64,000 nucleotides of DNA, taken from positions 62,001 through 126,000 of the forward strand of contig CAIZWN010000015.1 in the NCBI GenBank assembly GCA_903936705.1, given 5' to 3'. Below are positions 1-10,039 of the stretch, piece after piece. Numbering within the stretch: the first letter of the stretch is position 1; every line of letters starts with the position of its first letter. This DNA comes from an uncultured Myxococcales bacterium (GTDB lineage: Bacteria > Myxococcota_A > UBA9042 > DTJE01). The notes below the pieces were generated by a model. The model saw only the letters and a program-made list of their open reading frames with translations. It did no database searches and was not told the DNA's origin. The position numbers were made by a program, and so were the translations under genes.

Positions 1-686
1 TCGGGGCCGGTCAAGCTGGCGGGATCGAACACCGACGCAATCATGAACTCAGCAACCCACATGTAGTCCGGAAGGCCGCTCTGCATCCCCAGCAGCATGC
101 GCGTAGTGACCGCCGACCAGTTCGGGTACTCGGGCAGGTACGTCGTCAACGGCACATCCAGATCGACCTTTCCCTCCTCGACCAGGAGCATGATCAGCGC
201 CGCCATGTAAGGCTTGGTGTTGCTGCCAACCCTGAAGCCGGTATCGGTGGTCATTGGGGCGTTGGTGGCCGAGTCCGCCACGCCCGAAACACCCGCCCAC
301 GAAGCTCCATCGCCCATCCTCACCGCGATGCTGATGCCCGGGTCGCCGCTGAATGCCAGGTACTCGTCCAGCACGTTCTGCAGGGTTGCCGAAAGATTCC
401 CTGGCAACGGCTTCGTGGCCGGGCCGTCATCGATGGTGACAGGCACATCGGCACCGGAAACGTCGTCGCCCACTGCGTCAGGCGCCGGCACGTCAACGTC
501 TGACTGAAGCAAGTCTGCTGGAAGGATGTCTTCCGACACATCAACGAACGTATCCTTCGGAACGTCCTGGACCGAATCGCCCGGCACGTCCGTAACTACG
601 TTATCGGCCCCGCCGCCCGTGGAAGAGCACGCCTGGACCACCATCAACGCCACTACCGCCAACCGCCACCATCGCATCGCCTTCAC
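1..686 (-). CDS. Serine hydrolase lipoprotein (class C beta-lactamase/DD-peptidase fold), truncated at the window edge
   Basis: Only the N-terminal 228 codons lie in the window; the gene runs off the left edge. I start it at GTG 686, giving a lipoprotein-type signal (hydrophobic stretch, then VVQAC with Cys20). Residues 25-75 are a low-complexity Asp/Val/Pro linker. The folded part begins near residue 85. It contains the SxxK motif of serine beta-lactamase-like enzymes (GSNTKP, nucleophile Ser155, Lys158) and the usual following stretch (LLVEEGKVDLDVPL). Family knowledge predicts an envelope-anchored hydrolase acting on peptidoglycan peptides, esters or amides. The substrate cannot be told, and the second catalytic motif (YxN/YxS) lies outside the window. 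The linker resembles that of the acylase at 44482-47472. Confidence 0.85.
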   Translation of the reverse strand, partial: MKAMRWWRLAVVALMVVQACSSTGGGADNVVTDVPGDSVQDVPKDTFVDVSEDILPADLLQSDVDVPAPDAVGDDVSGADVPVTIDDGPATKPLPGNLSATLQNVLDEYLAFSGDPGISIAVRMGDGASWAGVSGVADSATNAPMTTDTGFRVGSNTKPYMAALIMLLVEEGKVDLDVPLTTYLPEYPNWSAVTTRMLLGMQSGLPDYMWVAEFMIASVFDPASLTGP

Positions 687-907
687 GTGGAAACTCCAGA
701 AAAAGACCGCGGGCACCTTACCAGACGGCAGACACAGATGCCAGGACCGGGCCCGCCCTATGTACGTGGAACTTGTGTGATGACATCCGCGTTCGATCGG
801 CTCGAATATCCGGGGACGAATCTTGATGGCAGCGTTTCCCAACTACCGCGCCCCGATCGCCCTGGCGCTGGTCCTGTCGGTTGCAGCGGAAATGATTCTG
901 GAAATGA

Positions 908-1822
908 TCAAGGCACCGGCTCCATGGCCTGCGGCGGCGCGGCGACCACCTCGATCCGATCCGTACTGGTTCTTCGCGGCAGGGACAGCTTCCAGGCGTG
1001 CAGCAGGAAACCGCCATCACCCGGCTTGGGGACCGGCTTGCCGGCGACCGGCGGGCGGGTCCCTCCCGGACCGTACAGGGAATCGCCTGCCAACGGGAAA
1101 CCGGCCCACGCAAGATGCACGCGGATCTGCTGGCTTCGGCCGGTGGCGATGATCACCTGGACCAGCGATTGGTCGGAAGCCGGATCCCGGCGCAGCACAG
1201 CCACCTCGGAAAACGCCTGCCGACCGTCAACGGAGACCCCCGAAACGAACCCAAGTGGAGGATACGCCACCAGCCCGATAGGCAGGTCCAGTACCAGTTT
1301 GTCCGGGAGGCCCAGCCCGGCAACGATGGCCAGATAGGTTTTGTGAACCTGCCGCGCGGCAAAGGCGGCGCACAGGTGGCGGGCTGCGACCGCCGAGCGG
1401 GCGAACGCCACGGCACCCGATGTTCCAGTGTCCAGGCGATGAACGGATCTGATCTCGGGACCGAATCTGGATCGTGCAAGTGTCAGCAGGGTACGATCCT
1501 GACAGCCCGAACCCGGATTCACCGGCAGGCCCGCCGGTTTGTGAAAGACGACCACATCCGGGTCCTCGTGCAGGATCGGCGCCTCCATCGGCACGTCAGG
1601 TTCGTCCCAGGGTGGACGGCTGTATTCAAGGCGGTCACCCGTGTGAAGCATGTCCTGGCAGGCAAGCACCCGACCGTCGCGGGTCACTCGCCCCGACTCG
1701 ATGCGCAGACTCCACTGGTCGCGATCAGCCCTGACGTGGCGCCTGGCGTAGTAGTCCAGGACACAAATGCCGTCGCACCCGGACGGCACCAGATCGACGA
1801 AGGTGTATCCGGCATTCGGCAA
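908..1822 (-). CDS. RluA-family pseudouridine synthase
   Basis: This 304-residue protein converts specific uridines in rRNA or tRNA to pseudouridine. The catalytic motif HRLDTGTSG is present, with the nucleophilic Asp near residue 131. It is preceded by the family signature HKPAGLPV and followed by the RSQQIRVHLAW block that closes the active site. An S4-like RNA-binding segment (SGRVTRDGRVL...TGDRL) precedes the catalytic domain. The reading frame is open much further upstream, but TTG 1822 is preceded by GGAGG at eight bases and lies 23 bp after the preceding gene, so I choose it. Target site and paralogue (RluA, RluC, RluD or TruC-like) cannot be assigned from sequence alone. Confidence 0.9.
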   Translation of the reverse strand: MPNAGYTFVDLVPSGCDGICVLDYYARRHVRADRDQWSLRIESGRVTRDGRVLACQDMLHTGDRLEYSRPPWDEPDVPMEAPILHEDPDVVVFHKPAGLPVNPGSGCQDRTLLTLARSRFGPEIRSVHRLDTGTSGAVAFARSAVAARHLCAAFAARQVHKTYLAIVAGLGLPDKLVLDLPIGLVAYPPLGFVSGVSVDGRQAFSEVAVLRRDPASDQSLVQVIIATGRSQQIRVHLAWAGFPLAGDSLYGPGGTRPPVAGKPVPKPGDGGFLLHAWKLSLPRRTSTDRIEVVAAPPQAMEPVP

Positions 1823-1845
1823 GGGCCACGCCTCCGACAACCCGG

Positions 1846-2835
1846 CTAGATTTGTGGTACCAGAGGACCCTCGCAGCCCGGTGGGTTGGCCATGACCACG
1901 GCGCGCACGATTGCGCGCGCCAATGCCTCCCTTCCTGCGATGCCCACAGCGTGCGGCTCGGCAGCGACGCGACCGGTCGCCGCCAGGAATACCGTGTCTC
2001 CATCGACGGCAGTCCAGGCCGGACGCAGGCACATCGGCATGGCTTGTGCCGCCAGCCAGGCGGCTCGCGAACACCTGTCCCGGTCCAGCGTCCCGTTTGT
2101 GACAACGATACCAATCGTGGTGTTCGAGGGCGACGAGACAAAGCGAGACAGTGCCCCAGCCAGGATCGCTTCTTCTGTGTCAACCAGGCCACCCAGGCCG
2201 TCTCGCGGTCCGGCTACGAACGCGCCGGTCCGTGGATCCACCACGCTTCCAAAGGCGTTGACGACCGCAAGCGCTGATACCACCAGACCGTCAGCCAAAC
2301 GGACGGTCGCTACCCCAACCCCACCCCACGACGCGCGGTCGATCCCCAGGATCTTGCCAACCGTGGCCGCCGAGCCGGCGCCGACCCGACCTTCCGCAAC
2401 CGGACCGGGCAGAGCGTTGGCAAGGGCCTGTGCACCCATACCGACATCCGGCCTGGCCTTCGGGTCGCCAATGTACAAATCAAAAATCGCAACGGCTGGT
2501 ACTGCCGGAACCCTCATGCGCCCGACTGCGGTCCCGCGGCCCGCAGCCTCCAGCCCAGCCAGCACGCCGCCCGATGCATCCAGGCCGAACGCGCTGCCAC
2601 CGGCCACCAGGAAGGCATCGGCCACAGCCACCGAGTGTCCCGGAACAAGGCCGGCAACCTGTCGCAACGACGACGCGCCGCCCCCGACATGAACGGCATA
2701 CGGACTTGCCCGTGGCATCACCACGACGGTGCATCCGGTGGAACGCGCAGGATTGCAGGCGTGACCGACGACCACTTCAGGGCAATCGAAGACGCCTTCA
2801 TCGACTGGAAAAATAGTTGGTCTGGATTCCATCAT
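1846..2835 (-). CDS. P1-family (DmpA/S58) aminopeptidase
   Basis: The 329-residue protein matches self-processing N-terminal-nucleophile peptidases of the DmpA type, which release N-terminal D- or L-residues or beta-aminopeptides. Visible landmarks are the TGCTVVV and GGGASSLRQV blocks, the highly conserved GGSAFGLDASGG loop near residue 80, the VVNAFG stretch, and SNTTIG near residue 239. The threonine after the Asn of that last motif is the expected autocleavage point and nucleophile. There are two adjacent ATGs (2835 and 2832) and neither has a good ribosome site. The gene begins 25 bp after the cysteine-rich lipoprotein gene and is probably co-transcribed with it and with the RluA gene downstream. 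There is no signal peptide, so it is probably cytoplasmic. Confidence 0.88.
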   Translation of the reverse strand: MMESRPTIFPVDEGVFDCPEVVVGHACNPARSTGCTVVVMPRASPYAVHVGGGASSLRQVAGLVPGHSVAVADAFLVAGGSAFGLDASGGVLAGLEAAGRGTAVGRMRVPAVPAVAIFDLYIGDPKARPDVGMGAQALANALPGPVAEGRVGAGSAATVGKILGIDRASWGGVGVATVRLADGLVVSALAVVNAFGSVVDPRTGAFVAGPRDGLGGLVDTEEAILAGALSRFVSSPSNTTIGIVVTNGTLDRDRCSRAAWLAAQAMPMCLRPAWTAVDGDTVFLAATGRVAAEPHAVGIAGREALARAIVRAVVMANPPGCEGPLVPQI

Positions 2836-2860
2836 TGACCGAGGATACCCGCGACTGGAA

Positions 2861-5800
2861 TCATGTGCCAACGCATCGTCCGCCAAGGCGGCAGCGATCG
2901 TCCACGGTAAGGGCCGAACCGTCGTCGCACGGTTCCCCGCTGCCCATCTGGATCCAGCCATACTGACTGGGTGCGCTGCCGACGCACACGTAGCAAGAGT
3001 CGTTGCCAGTGGCGCCCTTGAGGGCCATGTTTGCAACGCAGACGCCGTTGATCAGGCAGGTGTTCGCGTCCAGCTGATGGACACAAACCCCGCGCACGTC
3101 GCACGAATCGGTGGTGCAAATCACGCCGTCGTTGCAATCGGAATTCTGGACGCATTCCGGAACGCGCTGCATCAGAACAGCCATGTAGATTGTGCAGTGG
3201 TTACCCGCCTGATTGGCAATCTCCGGGATGTCGTACAGATCGACTGTCGTCTTGCCGGTCGCGGTACCATTATTCGCGAACGTCACAACGCTTGTTTCGA
3301 CGCTGGTGGTGTCCAAGGGACGTGCCGTAACCTCGCAGGTGACCTCGACGTTGCTTGCGAAAGTCCCTATCTGAACCGAGGTCCCGCCTGCTTGATAGTC
3401 GCAACTGCCACTGAAATTCAGCGTGTGAGGGTTGCCCTTATGGACGTCTCCTACCAGGAAGCGCGGGTCTGCCGTCTGGACCAACTCATTGCAGTCGGTT
3501 GCGATGGTCCTGGTTATGACGGTCCAGTAACCGGAACTGTCAAACGGCAACGTCTTGCCAATGTCGCATGCCGGCAGCTGGCATGTCTTGCCGTCATGCC
3601 ATGGCGTCGATGGCGGCCAGGGATCCGTGCAGGTTCCCTGCCAGCAAACCCCAACCGTCCCGCATTCGCCCGACTCGTTGATTGTGGTCCACGCGCTGGT
3701 GCTGGTGGCCACCACGCAGCCCTGGCAGGCGTTTCCGGGTCTGGCTGCGCCATCGATCGCGCAGACCCCGTCCACGAAGCATGTGGCCGGCTTGCGTACA
3801 TGGCTGCACGTGAACGTGTCGGGGCTGCACGTGTCGGTGGTGCAGGACAGGCTGTCGTCGCACCCTGCATCGTTCAGACATTCCGGCACGATTCCTGCGC
3901 ACACGCCGCCGAATCCGCAATGGTCGAACACCGTGCCGGCGTTCCCGTCGTTGCAGGTCTCGCCGCTTTGCAGGTAGATCCATCCGTACTGGCTGGGTGC
4001 CGAACCGACACACCTGAGGCAGGAACCGTCGCCCGTCGCGCTTTTCGTCGTTCCATCGGCCACGCAAGCGCCGTCGATAACGCAGGTGTCGGGGGCCAGC
4101 ACATGGCGGCAGATGCCGGCCTGCAATTCGCACGAGTCGGTCGTACAGTCGAGGCCATCGCTGCATTGACCGTCGCTTGTGCAGTCCGGGATGCGGTGCA
4201 TCTGGATTTCCATCTCGATGACGCACTTGTTTCCTGGCTGGCCAGCCAGGACGGGAATGTCGAACAGGGTCACCGTTGCCACTCCAGTCGCCGTGCCGTC
4301 GTCCAGGAAGGTCACGACGCCGGTCTCGACGCTGGTGGTGTCCCATGGCCTGGCCTGGACCGCACAGGTGATTTCCACGTTGCTGACGAACGTACCAATC
4401 TGGACTTCCGGGGTCCCAGCGGAATAGTCGCACCCCCCCACGAAGTCCAGCGGGTGTGGATTCCCGGTGTGGACTGCCCCAACTACAAAGCGGGCATCGG
4501 CAGTCTGGATCAATTCGTTGCATGTAGTTGATGTTGTACGGGTCGTGACGGTCCAGTTCCCGGAATGGTCGAACGGCAGGGACATGGATTCATTGCACAC
4601 GGGCAGCAGGCACTCCTTGCCAGATTCCCAGGGGAAGACTGGCGGCCATGGGTCATGGCAGATCCCGCCGGAACAGACGCCGGCGGTCCCGCAGTCCCTT
4701 GGTTCGTCGAGAATGGTCCACGACGACTGGCTCAACGCGGCATCGCAAGCCACGCACGTGTTGTTTACCGGTGTCCCGCCTCCGGAATAGCAGACGCCGT
4801 CGATCCAGCATGCATCGGCCTTCAGCAGGCTCCCGCAGGTGTACGTCGTCAGGTTGCACGTGTCAGTGGTGCATGTCTTGCCGTCATTGCAGTCGGGGTC
4901 GTCCAGACACGCAGCCACCTGGCCAGCACAATCCCCTCCAGTGCCACAGGCATCGAAAACCGTCGTCGGCTGGCCGTCGTCACACGCATCGCCTGCCACC
5001 AGGACCGTCCAGGCATCAGGTGTGGAAGCAACACAAACGCGGCACGAGGAATCGCCGGTCGCGGCAAGCAGCGCCCCACCCTCGATGCATGCGCCATCAA
5101 TCAGGCAGCTTCCGTCGTTCAACGTATTCACACAGGTAAATGACAACAAGTTGCAGGTGTCAGTCGTGCAGCCAAGGCTGTCGTCGCAAGCTAGGTCGTT
5201 CAGGCACTCGGCCACCTCGCCCGCGCAGACGCCATCCTCACCACAAACATCGAAAACCGTGGTCGCCATCCCGTCGTCGCAAGGTCCGCCATCCGTCATG
5301 ATCGTCCAGGCATCAGGTGCGGATGCCACGCACTTGCGGCAGGAACCGTTGCCTGAAACAGACTCCAGGGCCCCGTCCTCCACACACGCATCGTCGATCA
5401 GGCAGGCGTCATCAACCATCTGGTGTTCGCACGAATAGGTCGTCAGATTGCAGGTATCCGTCGTACAGTCCAGCCCGTCGCCACAGGGACCGTCGTTCAG
5501 GCAGCCCGCCTCAGTCCCGGCGCAGGTGCCACCCTGGGCGCATACGTCGAAGACCGTTGTCGCCACCCCGTCGTCGCAAGCCTCGCTGACACGCAAGTCG
5601 GTCCACGAGTTTGGCGCAACCCCAACGCACCTGTGGCAGGAGGCATTTCCGGTGGTGCCCTCCAGCATCCCGTCGTCCACGCATGCCCCAGCTATCAGGC
5701 ATTTGTCGGCAACAATCACGTACTCGCAAGTATGGGCGCCCAGATTGCAAGTATCCGTAGTGCAGTCCAGTTGGTCATCACAACCTTCGTCATTCAGACA

Positions 5801-6475
5801 AGCGACCAGCGTACCCGCGCAGACACCAGCCAGATTACACTGGTCATGCGTTGTGTTCGGGTTTTTGTCGTCGCAGACGGTTCCCTCGGCCTGCATGGAC
5901 CACAGGTCCACGGCGGACGCTGGAATGCACGTGCGACACTCAGTTCCCGGCTTCATCGTGTCCGACGCAATGCAAACCCCATCGATCCGGCAGAAGCCTG
6001 GCTTCAGGACAATCCGGCATGCGTTGTCGGTGCATTCCGCATTTGCGCACTCAGGGACGTCCTTACAGTCGGATGCCAGAAGGCACTGGACTGCTTTCCC
6101 CTCACAACGCCCCTGCCCGTCACACACGTCGTCAACCGTCATCGCGGTCTTGTCGTCGCACTCCGAGCCCTCTACCGCCGGGGACCAGATGGACGAGTCC
6201 GCGGTCGGGTTGCAGACCTCGCAGGCACTGGCCGGATTTGCCGCATCGGTCGGCCAGCACTTGGTATCAATCTGGCAGAAACCAGCCTTGAGGACATGGT
6301 TGCACACGCCGCTTGCCAGCATGCTGTCGGCCGTGCAATCAATTTTGTCGTCGCACACCGCAGTGCCCAGAATAGTGCCGCCGTCTGCACATCCCGAGGC
6401 AAGAACGGCCAGGATGACGCACCCAAACATTGCCACCAGCGGCTTCTTTCCCGCCAAGAACATGCGTATCGTCAT
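2861..6475 (-). CDS. Giant cysteine-rich repeat lipoprotein
   Basis: This 1204-residue exported lipoprotein (lipobox LASGC after a hydrophobic segment) is built of nine modules of about 85-100 residues. Each follows a pattern such as CDD-x-L-x-CTTDTC ... C-x-IDG-x-C ... SC-x2-C ... W ... CDDG ... D-x-C ... G-x-CAG. Roughly one residue in eight is Cys, so each module is probably a small disulfide-knit unit. Modules 6 and 8 are each followed by a cysteine-poorer domain of about 200 residues rich in predicted beta structure (DPWPP ... NWTV or YWTV ... NPH ... DTTSVET ... QAGN or QPGN). The module-domain-module block is duplicated internally, about 1.03 kb apart in DNA. The chain ends directly after module 9, with no sorting domain. 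ATG 6475 (or 6478) follows AAGGGAG. The function is unknown; such repeats are common in secreted proteins of Myxococcota-like bacteria. Confidence 0.85.
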   Translation of the reverse strand: MTIRMFLAGKKPLVAMFGCVILAVLASGCADGGTILGTAVCDDKIDCTADSMLASGVCNHVLKAGFCQIDTKCWPTDAANPASACEVCNPTADSSIWSPAVEGSECDDKTAMTVDDVCDGQGRCEGKAVQCLLASDCKDVPECANAECTDNACRIVLKPGFCRIDGVCIASDTMKPGTECRTCIPASAVDLWSMQAEGTVCDDKNPNTTHDQCNLAGVCAGTLVACLNDEGCDDQLDCTTDTCNLGAHTCEYVIVADKCLIAGACVDDGMLEGTTGNASCHRCVGVAPNSWTDLRVSEACDDGVATTVFDVCAQGGTCAGTEAGCLNDGPCGDGLDCTTDTCNLTTYSCEHQMVDDACLIDDACVEDGALESVSGNGSCRKCVASAPDAWTIMTDGGPCDDGMATTVFDVCGEDGVCAGEVAECLNDLACDDSLGCTTDTCNLLSFTCVNTLNDGSCLIDGACIEGGALLAATGDSSCRVCVASTPDAWTVLVAGDACDDGQPTTVFDACGTGGDCAGQVAACLDDPDCNDGKTCTTDTCNLTTYTCGSLLKADACWIDGVCYSGGGTPVNNTCVACDAALSQSSWTILDEPRDCGTAGVCSGGICHDPWPPVFPWESGKECLLPVCNESMSLPFDHSGNWTVTTRTTSTTCNELIQTADARFVVGAVHTGNPHPLDFVGGCDYSAGTPEVQIGTFVSNVEITCAVQARPWDTTSVETGVVTFLDDGTATGVATVTLFDIPVLAGQPGNKCVIEMEIQMHRIPDCTSDGQCSDGLDCTTDSCELQAGICRHVLAPDTCVIDGACVADGTTKSATGDGSCLRCVGSAPSQYGWIYLQSGETCNDGNAGTVFDHCGFGGVCAGIVPECLNDAGCDDSLSCTTDTCSPDTFTCSHVRKPATCFVDGVCAIDGAARPGNACQGCVVATSTSAWTTINESGECGTVGVCWQGTCTDPWPPSTPWHDGKTCQLPACDIGKTLPFDSSGYWTVITRTIATDCNELVQTADPRFLVGDVHKGNPHTLNFSGSCDYQAGGTSVQIGTFASNVEVTCEVTARPLDTTSVETSVVTFANNGTATGKTTVDLYDIPEIANQAGNHCTIYMAVLMQRVPECVQNSDCNDGVICTTDSCDVRGVCVHQLDANTCLINGVCVANMALKGATGNDSCYVCVGSAPSQYGWIQMGSGEPCDDGSALTVDDRCRLGGRCVGT

Positions 6476-6590
6476 CATGGACTCCCTTATCAATGCCAGT
6501 GTTCCCAATCCGGAATTACATCGTGGCGACCAGCAGCCGAAATTTCGACAGGAATGTCGTTCGTCCTGCACCGCCAATGATTTGGAGATG

Positions 6591-6619
6591 ATTATCCCAG
6601 GGGGGTGAACCGGAATCAA
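6591..6619 (-). promoter_or_regulatory. Predicted sigma-70 promoter of the cysteine-rich lipoprotein gene
   Basis: Minus-strand -35 TTGATT (6619-6614), 17-bp spacer and -10 GATAAT (6596-6591). Transcription would start about 110 nt before the ATG at 6475. The rest of 6476-6767 shows no coding signal on either strand. A short palindrome (CGACA-TTCC-TGTCG) lies in the leader. Confidence 0.55.
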
Positions 6620-6767
6620 TCCTCTTTCATGTTCGAACAAGTCCCAATGCCGCCTGCCCTGTCGCTTTTACCAAGGGGCGGGCCAACGTCGGAACCTGGA
6701 CCGACGAACTTTCGCAGAGGCAATTGGCCGCGGATAGGTGTAGGCAACTGGTACCGGCTTCACTGAC

Positions 6768-9700
6768 TCACGATGTCAGACACAAGGTCTCGTAGTCGAT
6801 AACGATCTTGTCACCAGGGCCGGGCATGCACCCGCCGGCCAGATCGAAGATGACCGCGTTGGACGGCGCATCGTAGTGCCAGCCCGCGGCACATGCCTTC
6901 CCGTTGACCTTGACGGTGACAGTGGTCGGATCGGCCAGGCGCGACAGGAAGAACTGAACCTTCGGGTGGAACGACACCTCGCCTATGTCGTTCATCACGG
7001 GGGCGTAGTTGTCGGCGCAGATGTTCCCGGTCTTGCCTCCCGTCTGCTTGGCTGCCTCAAGGTAGCGATCGCCAGGAGCCCCCTCGCCGCCGTCCAATGC
7101 TCCGCAAGACTGGGCAACCCCGTCGACGATGCCCGCAATCGCATTGAAGTGCATCATGTCGACGTTGTACCAGCCCTTAATGTTCTTCAGAAAGTCGATA
7201 TAGAAGGGCAGGCTTGCCGACGACTGGTCTTCCTCGTCCGACATCGCAATCAGTTCCAGTTGGGCGCTTTCCCGCAGGAAGCCGGCGTTGAAGCCGCCGC
7301 ATTCGCCCTCGATGCAGGAGTACGCGCACGATGTGGGGTCCGGACAGATGTTCGGGTCACCCGAACAATCCGTGTCAATGGCACAGGCTACACCGGTACT
7401 GGTCGATAAAGGTGCCGTCAGCGCTGCCTGCGCTGCCTGAAGCGAAGACTCCTGGCTGCTGGAATTCTGGCCTCCGGGGGGCGAACTGCTGTAGTCAACC
7501 ATCTTGGCGAAGTCGCCGCCGCTTGTGCGGGTCAGATAACGGGGGGTGACCTTGACGTCTCCGCGATTCAGGCGGCCGATGACCGGCCCGTCGATGACGT
7601 CCACGCTGATGGCGCCGACGTGGTAGTCGTTCTTCCAGACGCTGGCGCCGGCAATGAAGTCGTCGAATGACTGGGCCAGCCTGGACTGTTCCTCGGACAT
7701 TGAACCCGAGTCGTCGATGATGAACAGGATGTCGACTTCCTGGCCGGTCACCTGCGTGAACACGTCCGTCTGGTGGGTTTCCCGGGTGCCGGAACCCTTC
7801 AACTGCACGGCTATCGACGCCGCGGACTTGTCCGTCGAATCGATCTGGACGATGCACTGGTCCGGCCCCTCGTCCTGGGGCGCATAGACCGTTTCGAAAC
7901 ACTTCGGCTGGCCGTTCTTCACATAGGCAGGGAGTTTCGGGACGTTCTTGACCTTGAACTCGGGAGAGCAGCCCTTCAACGCGATGTCGCTGACCGTCAG
8001 CGGGGCGTTGCCCGAATTGTACACGCACACCTTGTAGGTCTTGCTGAAGCAACCGATCGTGGTCACGCCGAAGTTCACGCTGCCGGGCATGACGCTGACC
8101 TTTGCAATCCCGGCCGAGCCGCGAACATTGGACTGGTAGACCGCCGGGTTGCCTGTCCCGGCTGGGACGGTGATGATCTTTTGCAGCGTCTCGTCCTTGA
8201 CGCGCATGGCCAACAACCCGGCCCAACTGTTGAGTGCGCTGAACAATGAAGTGGTTCCCTTTGGCACGAAACGCACCGCCATGGTCGTTATCGACCCTGG
8301 CGCAAGGCCGTTCACCACTACCTGCGGCTTGTTCACCAACTGGAAGATCTCGGACTGATTGCCGGTAAAAGGCGCAGGACACGTGGCACCGCCGAACATG
8401 TCGGTCTGGCAGTCGGCGATCATCGCCATGTGGAAGGTGCAGTAACCGGTTCCGGTGTTTATCAGGTTGACCGGGATTTCCTTTGGCCATTCCCACGCAA
8501 TCGTCCCGAAATTCAGGGTCGGGGGCATCAGGGCGACGCTGCAAACCGGGGAGCCCGAGCGACGGACTATGATCGGCACGTCCATGGTCTCGTGGCCGGC
8601 GTAGTTCGAGGTGATCCGCAGCTTGGCGGTCACTTCGCCGTTGTCGGGACCACGATTGGTAAAGACGACCCTGATCGGATTGTACGAGTTGCCCTGGATC
8701 GTGCAGACGTCACCGGAATCGGCCGCGCACGACGTGGAATTTACCGCGAACTCAACGCCGTACTGGGTGACCGACGGCTCGACGACCTCCATCTTCGAGA
8801 TGTGCAGGACGCCAGATCCGTTGTTCTGCAAAGTAACCTGGCGCTCGACCGGGGTCATCAGGGCACCGAATCCCATGTCGATCGAGTCGGGGACGACAAC
8901 CAGTTTCGGAGCGTCCACCGTTCCGAACACTGGAATCAAGGTCTGCTTCATTGGGTCGTTGCTGGCTATCATCAACGAACACAAAGGGTTGCCGTCGTCA
9001 GGCGTCACCTCGGCAGGAGTCCACGCAATCTGGAACTGGACCGCCGCGGCGCCCGGAGCAATACGAACGTCCGCAGTCGGCTGGTTCTTTACGACAACGT
9101 TGTAGATTGTGTCGGGCGGCCACAGCGTAAGTCCGCCGGCCCCGATCACCAGATCCGCGTTCCCCTTGTTCTGGACCTCCAGCAGCAGCACTTTCTCTTC
9201 ATGCAGCTTGACGGCGCCGAAGTGCAACTCGCCGGGCATTGCCTCCAGCAGCGGACCCATCTCCTCGCCAATCACATCGAACGACCAGGATCGGCGCTGC
9301 CCCTGAGAGTCGCCCTCGACGACCAGTTTCGACTCGTCATTGCCGCCACCCGTCGGCGCGTACTTCATCACCAGAAAGATCTTCTCGGCTGGCGCCAACT
9401 CGAACGGGAACGTCTTGCCATCCGGATATTGTTCGACAGTAAAGTCGGTGCTGCCGTCAAGGCGCAGCGTCATCGACTTCAGCAGGATCGGCGCCGAACC
9501 GTAGTTCTGCAGCATCACGTCCAGCATCGAGTCCTTGCCCGATTCGACCTGCTCGAAATCGATCGGGTTCGGGTCGACCAGCAAATCACCCACGCGACCG
9601 TTTGCCGTTATCGGAATGCTTGTGACGTTGCCACGGCTTGCGACGTTGTGATTGATCAGAAGGGATCCGTCACTGGCGGATGCCCCGACCGGAGTATACG

Positions 9701-10013
9701 TGACAGTGACCCAGGTCGATTCGCCGACCGCCAGCACCATCTTCTCCGGAAGCTGGATCGTGAATTCTTCGCTGAGGTCCTGAAGAACCATGCTGGAAAT
9801 ATCAACGGTACCCTCGGTGCCGATGTGCTTGAGTTCCACCGACATAGGCAGACTGGCCCCCAGCTCGACCGTGCCGAAGACAAGAGTCGAAGGGGTCGCC
9901 AGCAGATCAAGGTCCACCGACCTCTGGCCGCTCTTGCACGAGCAGCCTGTCCCCAACGGCCCAACCATCATCGCAGCAGCCACAAGCAGCATCACCTGAC
10001 GAAAGGCCTTCAT
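6768..10013 (-). CDS. ASH-repeat (choice-of-anchor D) lipoprotein with C-terminal vWA domain
   Basis: The 1081-residue lipoprotein starts at ATG 10013, seven bases after GGAGG, and has the lipobox-like GTGCSC. Residues about 30-750 form a chain of Ig-like ASH/'choice-of-anchor D' domains with the recurrent pattern L-x-FG-x-V ... G ... L-x-N-x-G ... L-x-I. The C-terminal third is a von Willebrand factor A domain: VDILFIIDDSGSM, residues about 759-772, gives the DxSxS metal-binding (MIDAS) motif. A disulfide-rich insert (CAIDTDCSGDPNICPDP) sits inside it. vWA domains of this type bind protein ligands through a divalent metal, so a surface adhesion or assembly role is likely. It lies 26 bp downstream of glyA and may share its transcript. 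Confidence 0.85.
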   Translation of the reverse strand: MKAFRQVMLLVAAAMMVGPLGTGCSCKSGQRSVDLDLLATPSTLVFGTVELGASLPMSVELKHIGTEGTVDISSMVLQDLSEEFTIQLPEKMVLAVGESTWVTVTYTPVGASASDGSLLINHNVASRGNVTSIPITANGRVGDLLVDPNPIDFEQVESGKDSMLDVMLQNYGSAPILLKSMTLRLDGSTDFTVEQYPDGKTFPFELAPAEKIFLVMKYAPTGGGNDESKLVVEGDSQGQRRSWSFDVIGEEMGPLLEAMPGELHFGAVKLHEEKVLLLEVQNKGNADLVIGAGGLTLWPPDTIYNVVVKNQPTADVRIAPGAAAVQFQIAWTPAEVTPDDGNPLCSLMIASNDPMKQTLIPVFGTVDAPKLVVVPDSIDMGFGALMTPVERQVTLQNNGSGVLHISKMEVVEPSVTQYGVEFAVNSTSCAADSGDVCTIQGNSYNPIRVVFTNRGPDNGEVTAKLRITSNYAGHETMDVPIIVRRSGSPVCSVALMPPTLNFGTIAWEWPKEIPVNLINTGTGYCTFHMAMIADCQTDMFGGATCPAPFTGNQSEIFQLVNKPQVVVNGLAPGSITTMAVRFVPKGTTSLFSALNSWAGLLAMRVKDETLQKIITVPAGTGNPAVYQSNVRGSAGIAKVSVMPGSVNFGVTTIGCFSKTYKVCVYNSGNAPLTVSDIALKGCSPEFKVKNVPKLPAYVKNGQPKCFETVYAPQDEGPDQCIVQIDSTDKSAASIAVQLKGSGTRETHQTDVFTQVTGQEVDILFIIDDSGSMSEEQSRLAQSFDDFIAGASVWKNDYHVGAISVDVIDGPVIGRLNRGDVKVTPRYLTRTSGGDFAKMVDYSSSPPGGQNSSSQESSLQAAQAALTAPLSTSTGVACAIDTDCSGDPNICPDPTSCAYSCIEGECGGFNAGFLRESAQLELIAMSDEEDQSSASLPFYIDFLKNIKGWYNVDMMHFNAIAGIVDGVAQSCGALDGGEGAPGDRYLEAAKQTGGKTGNICADNYAPVMNDIGEVSFHPKVQFFLSRLADPTTVTVKVNGKACAAGWHYDAPSNAVIFDLAGGCMPGPGDKIVIDYETLCLTS

Positions 10014-10039
10014 CCGACAACCTCCGTGGGGGAACCAAA

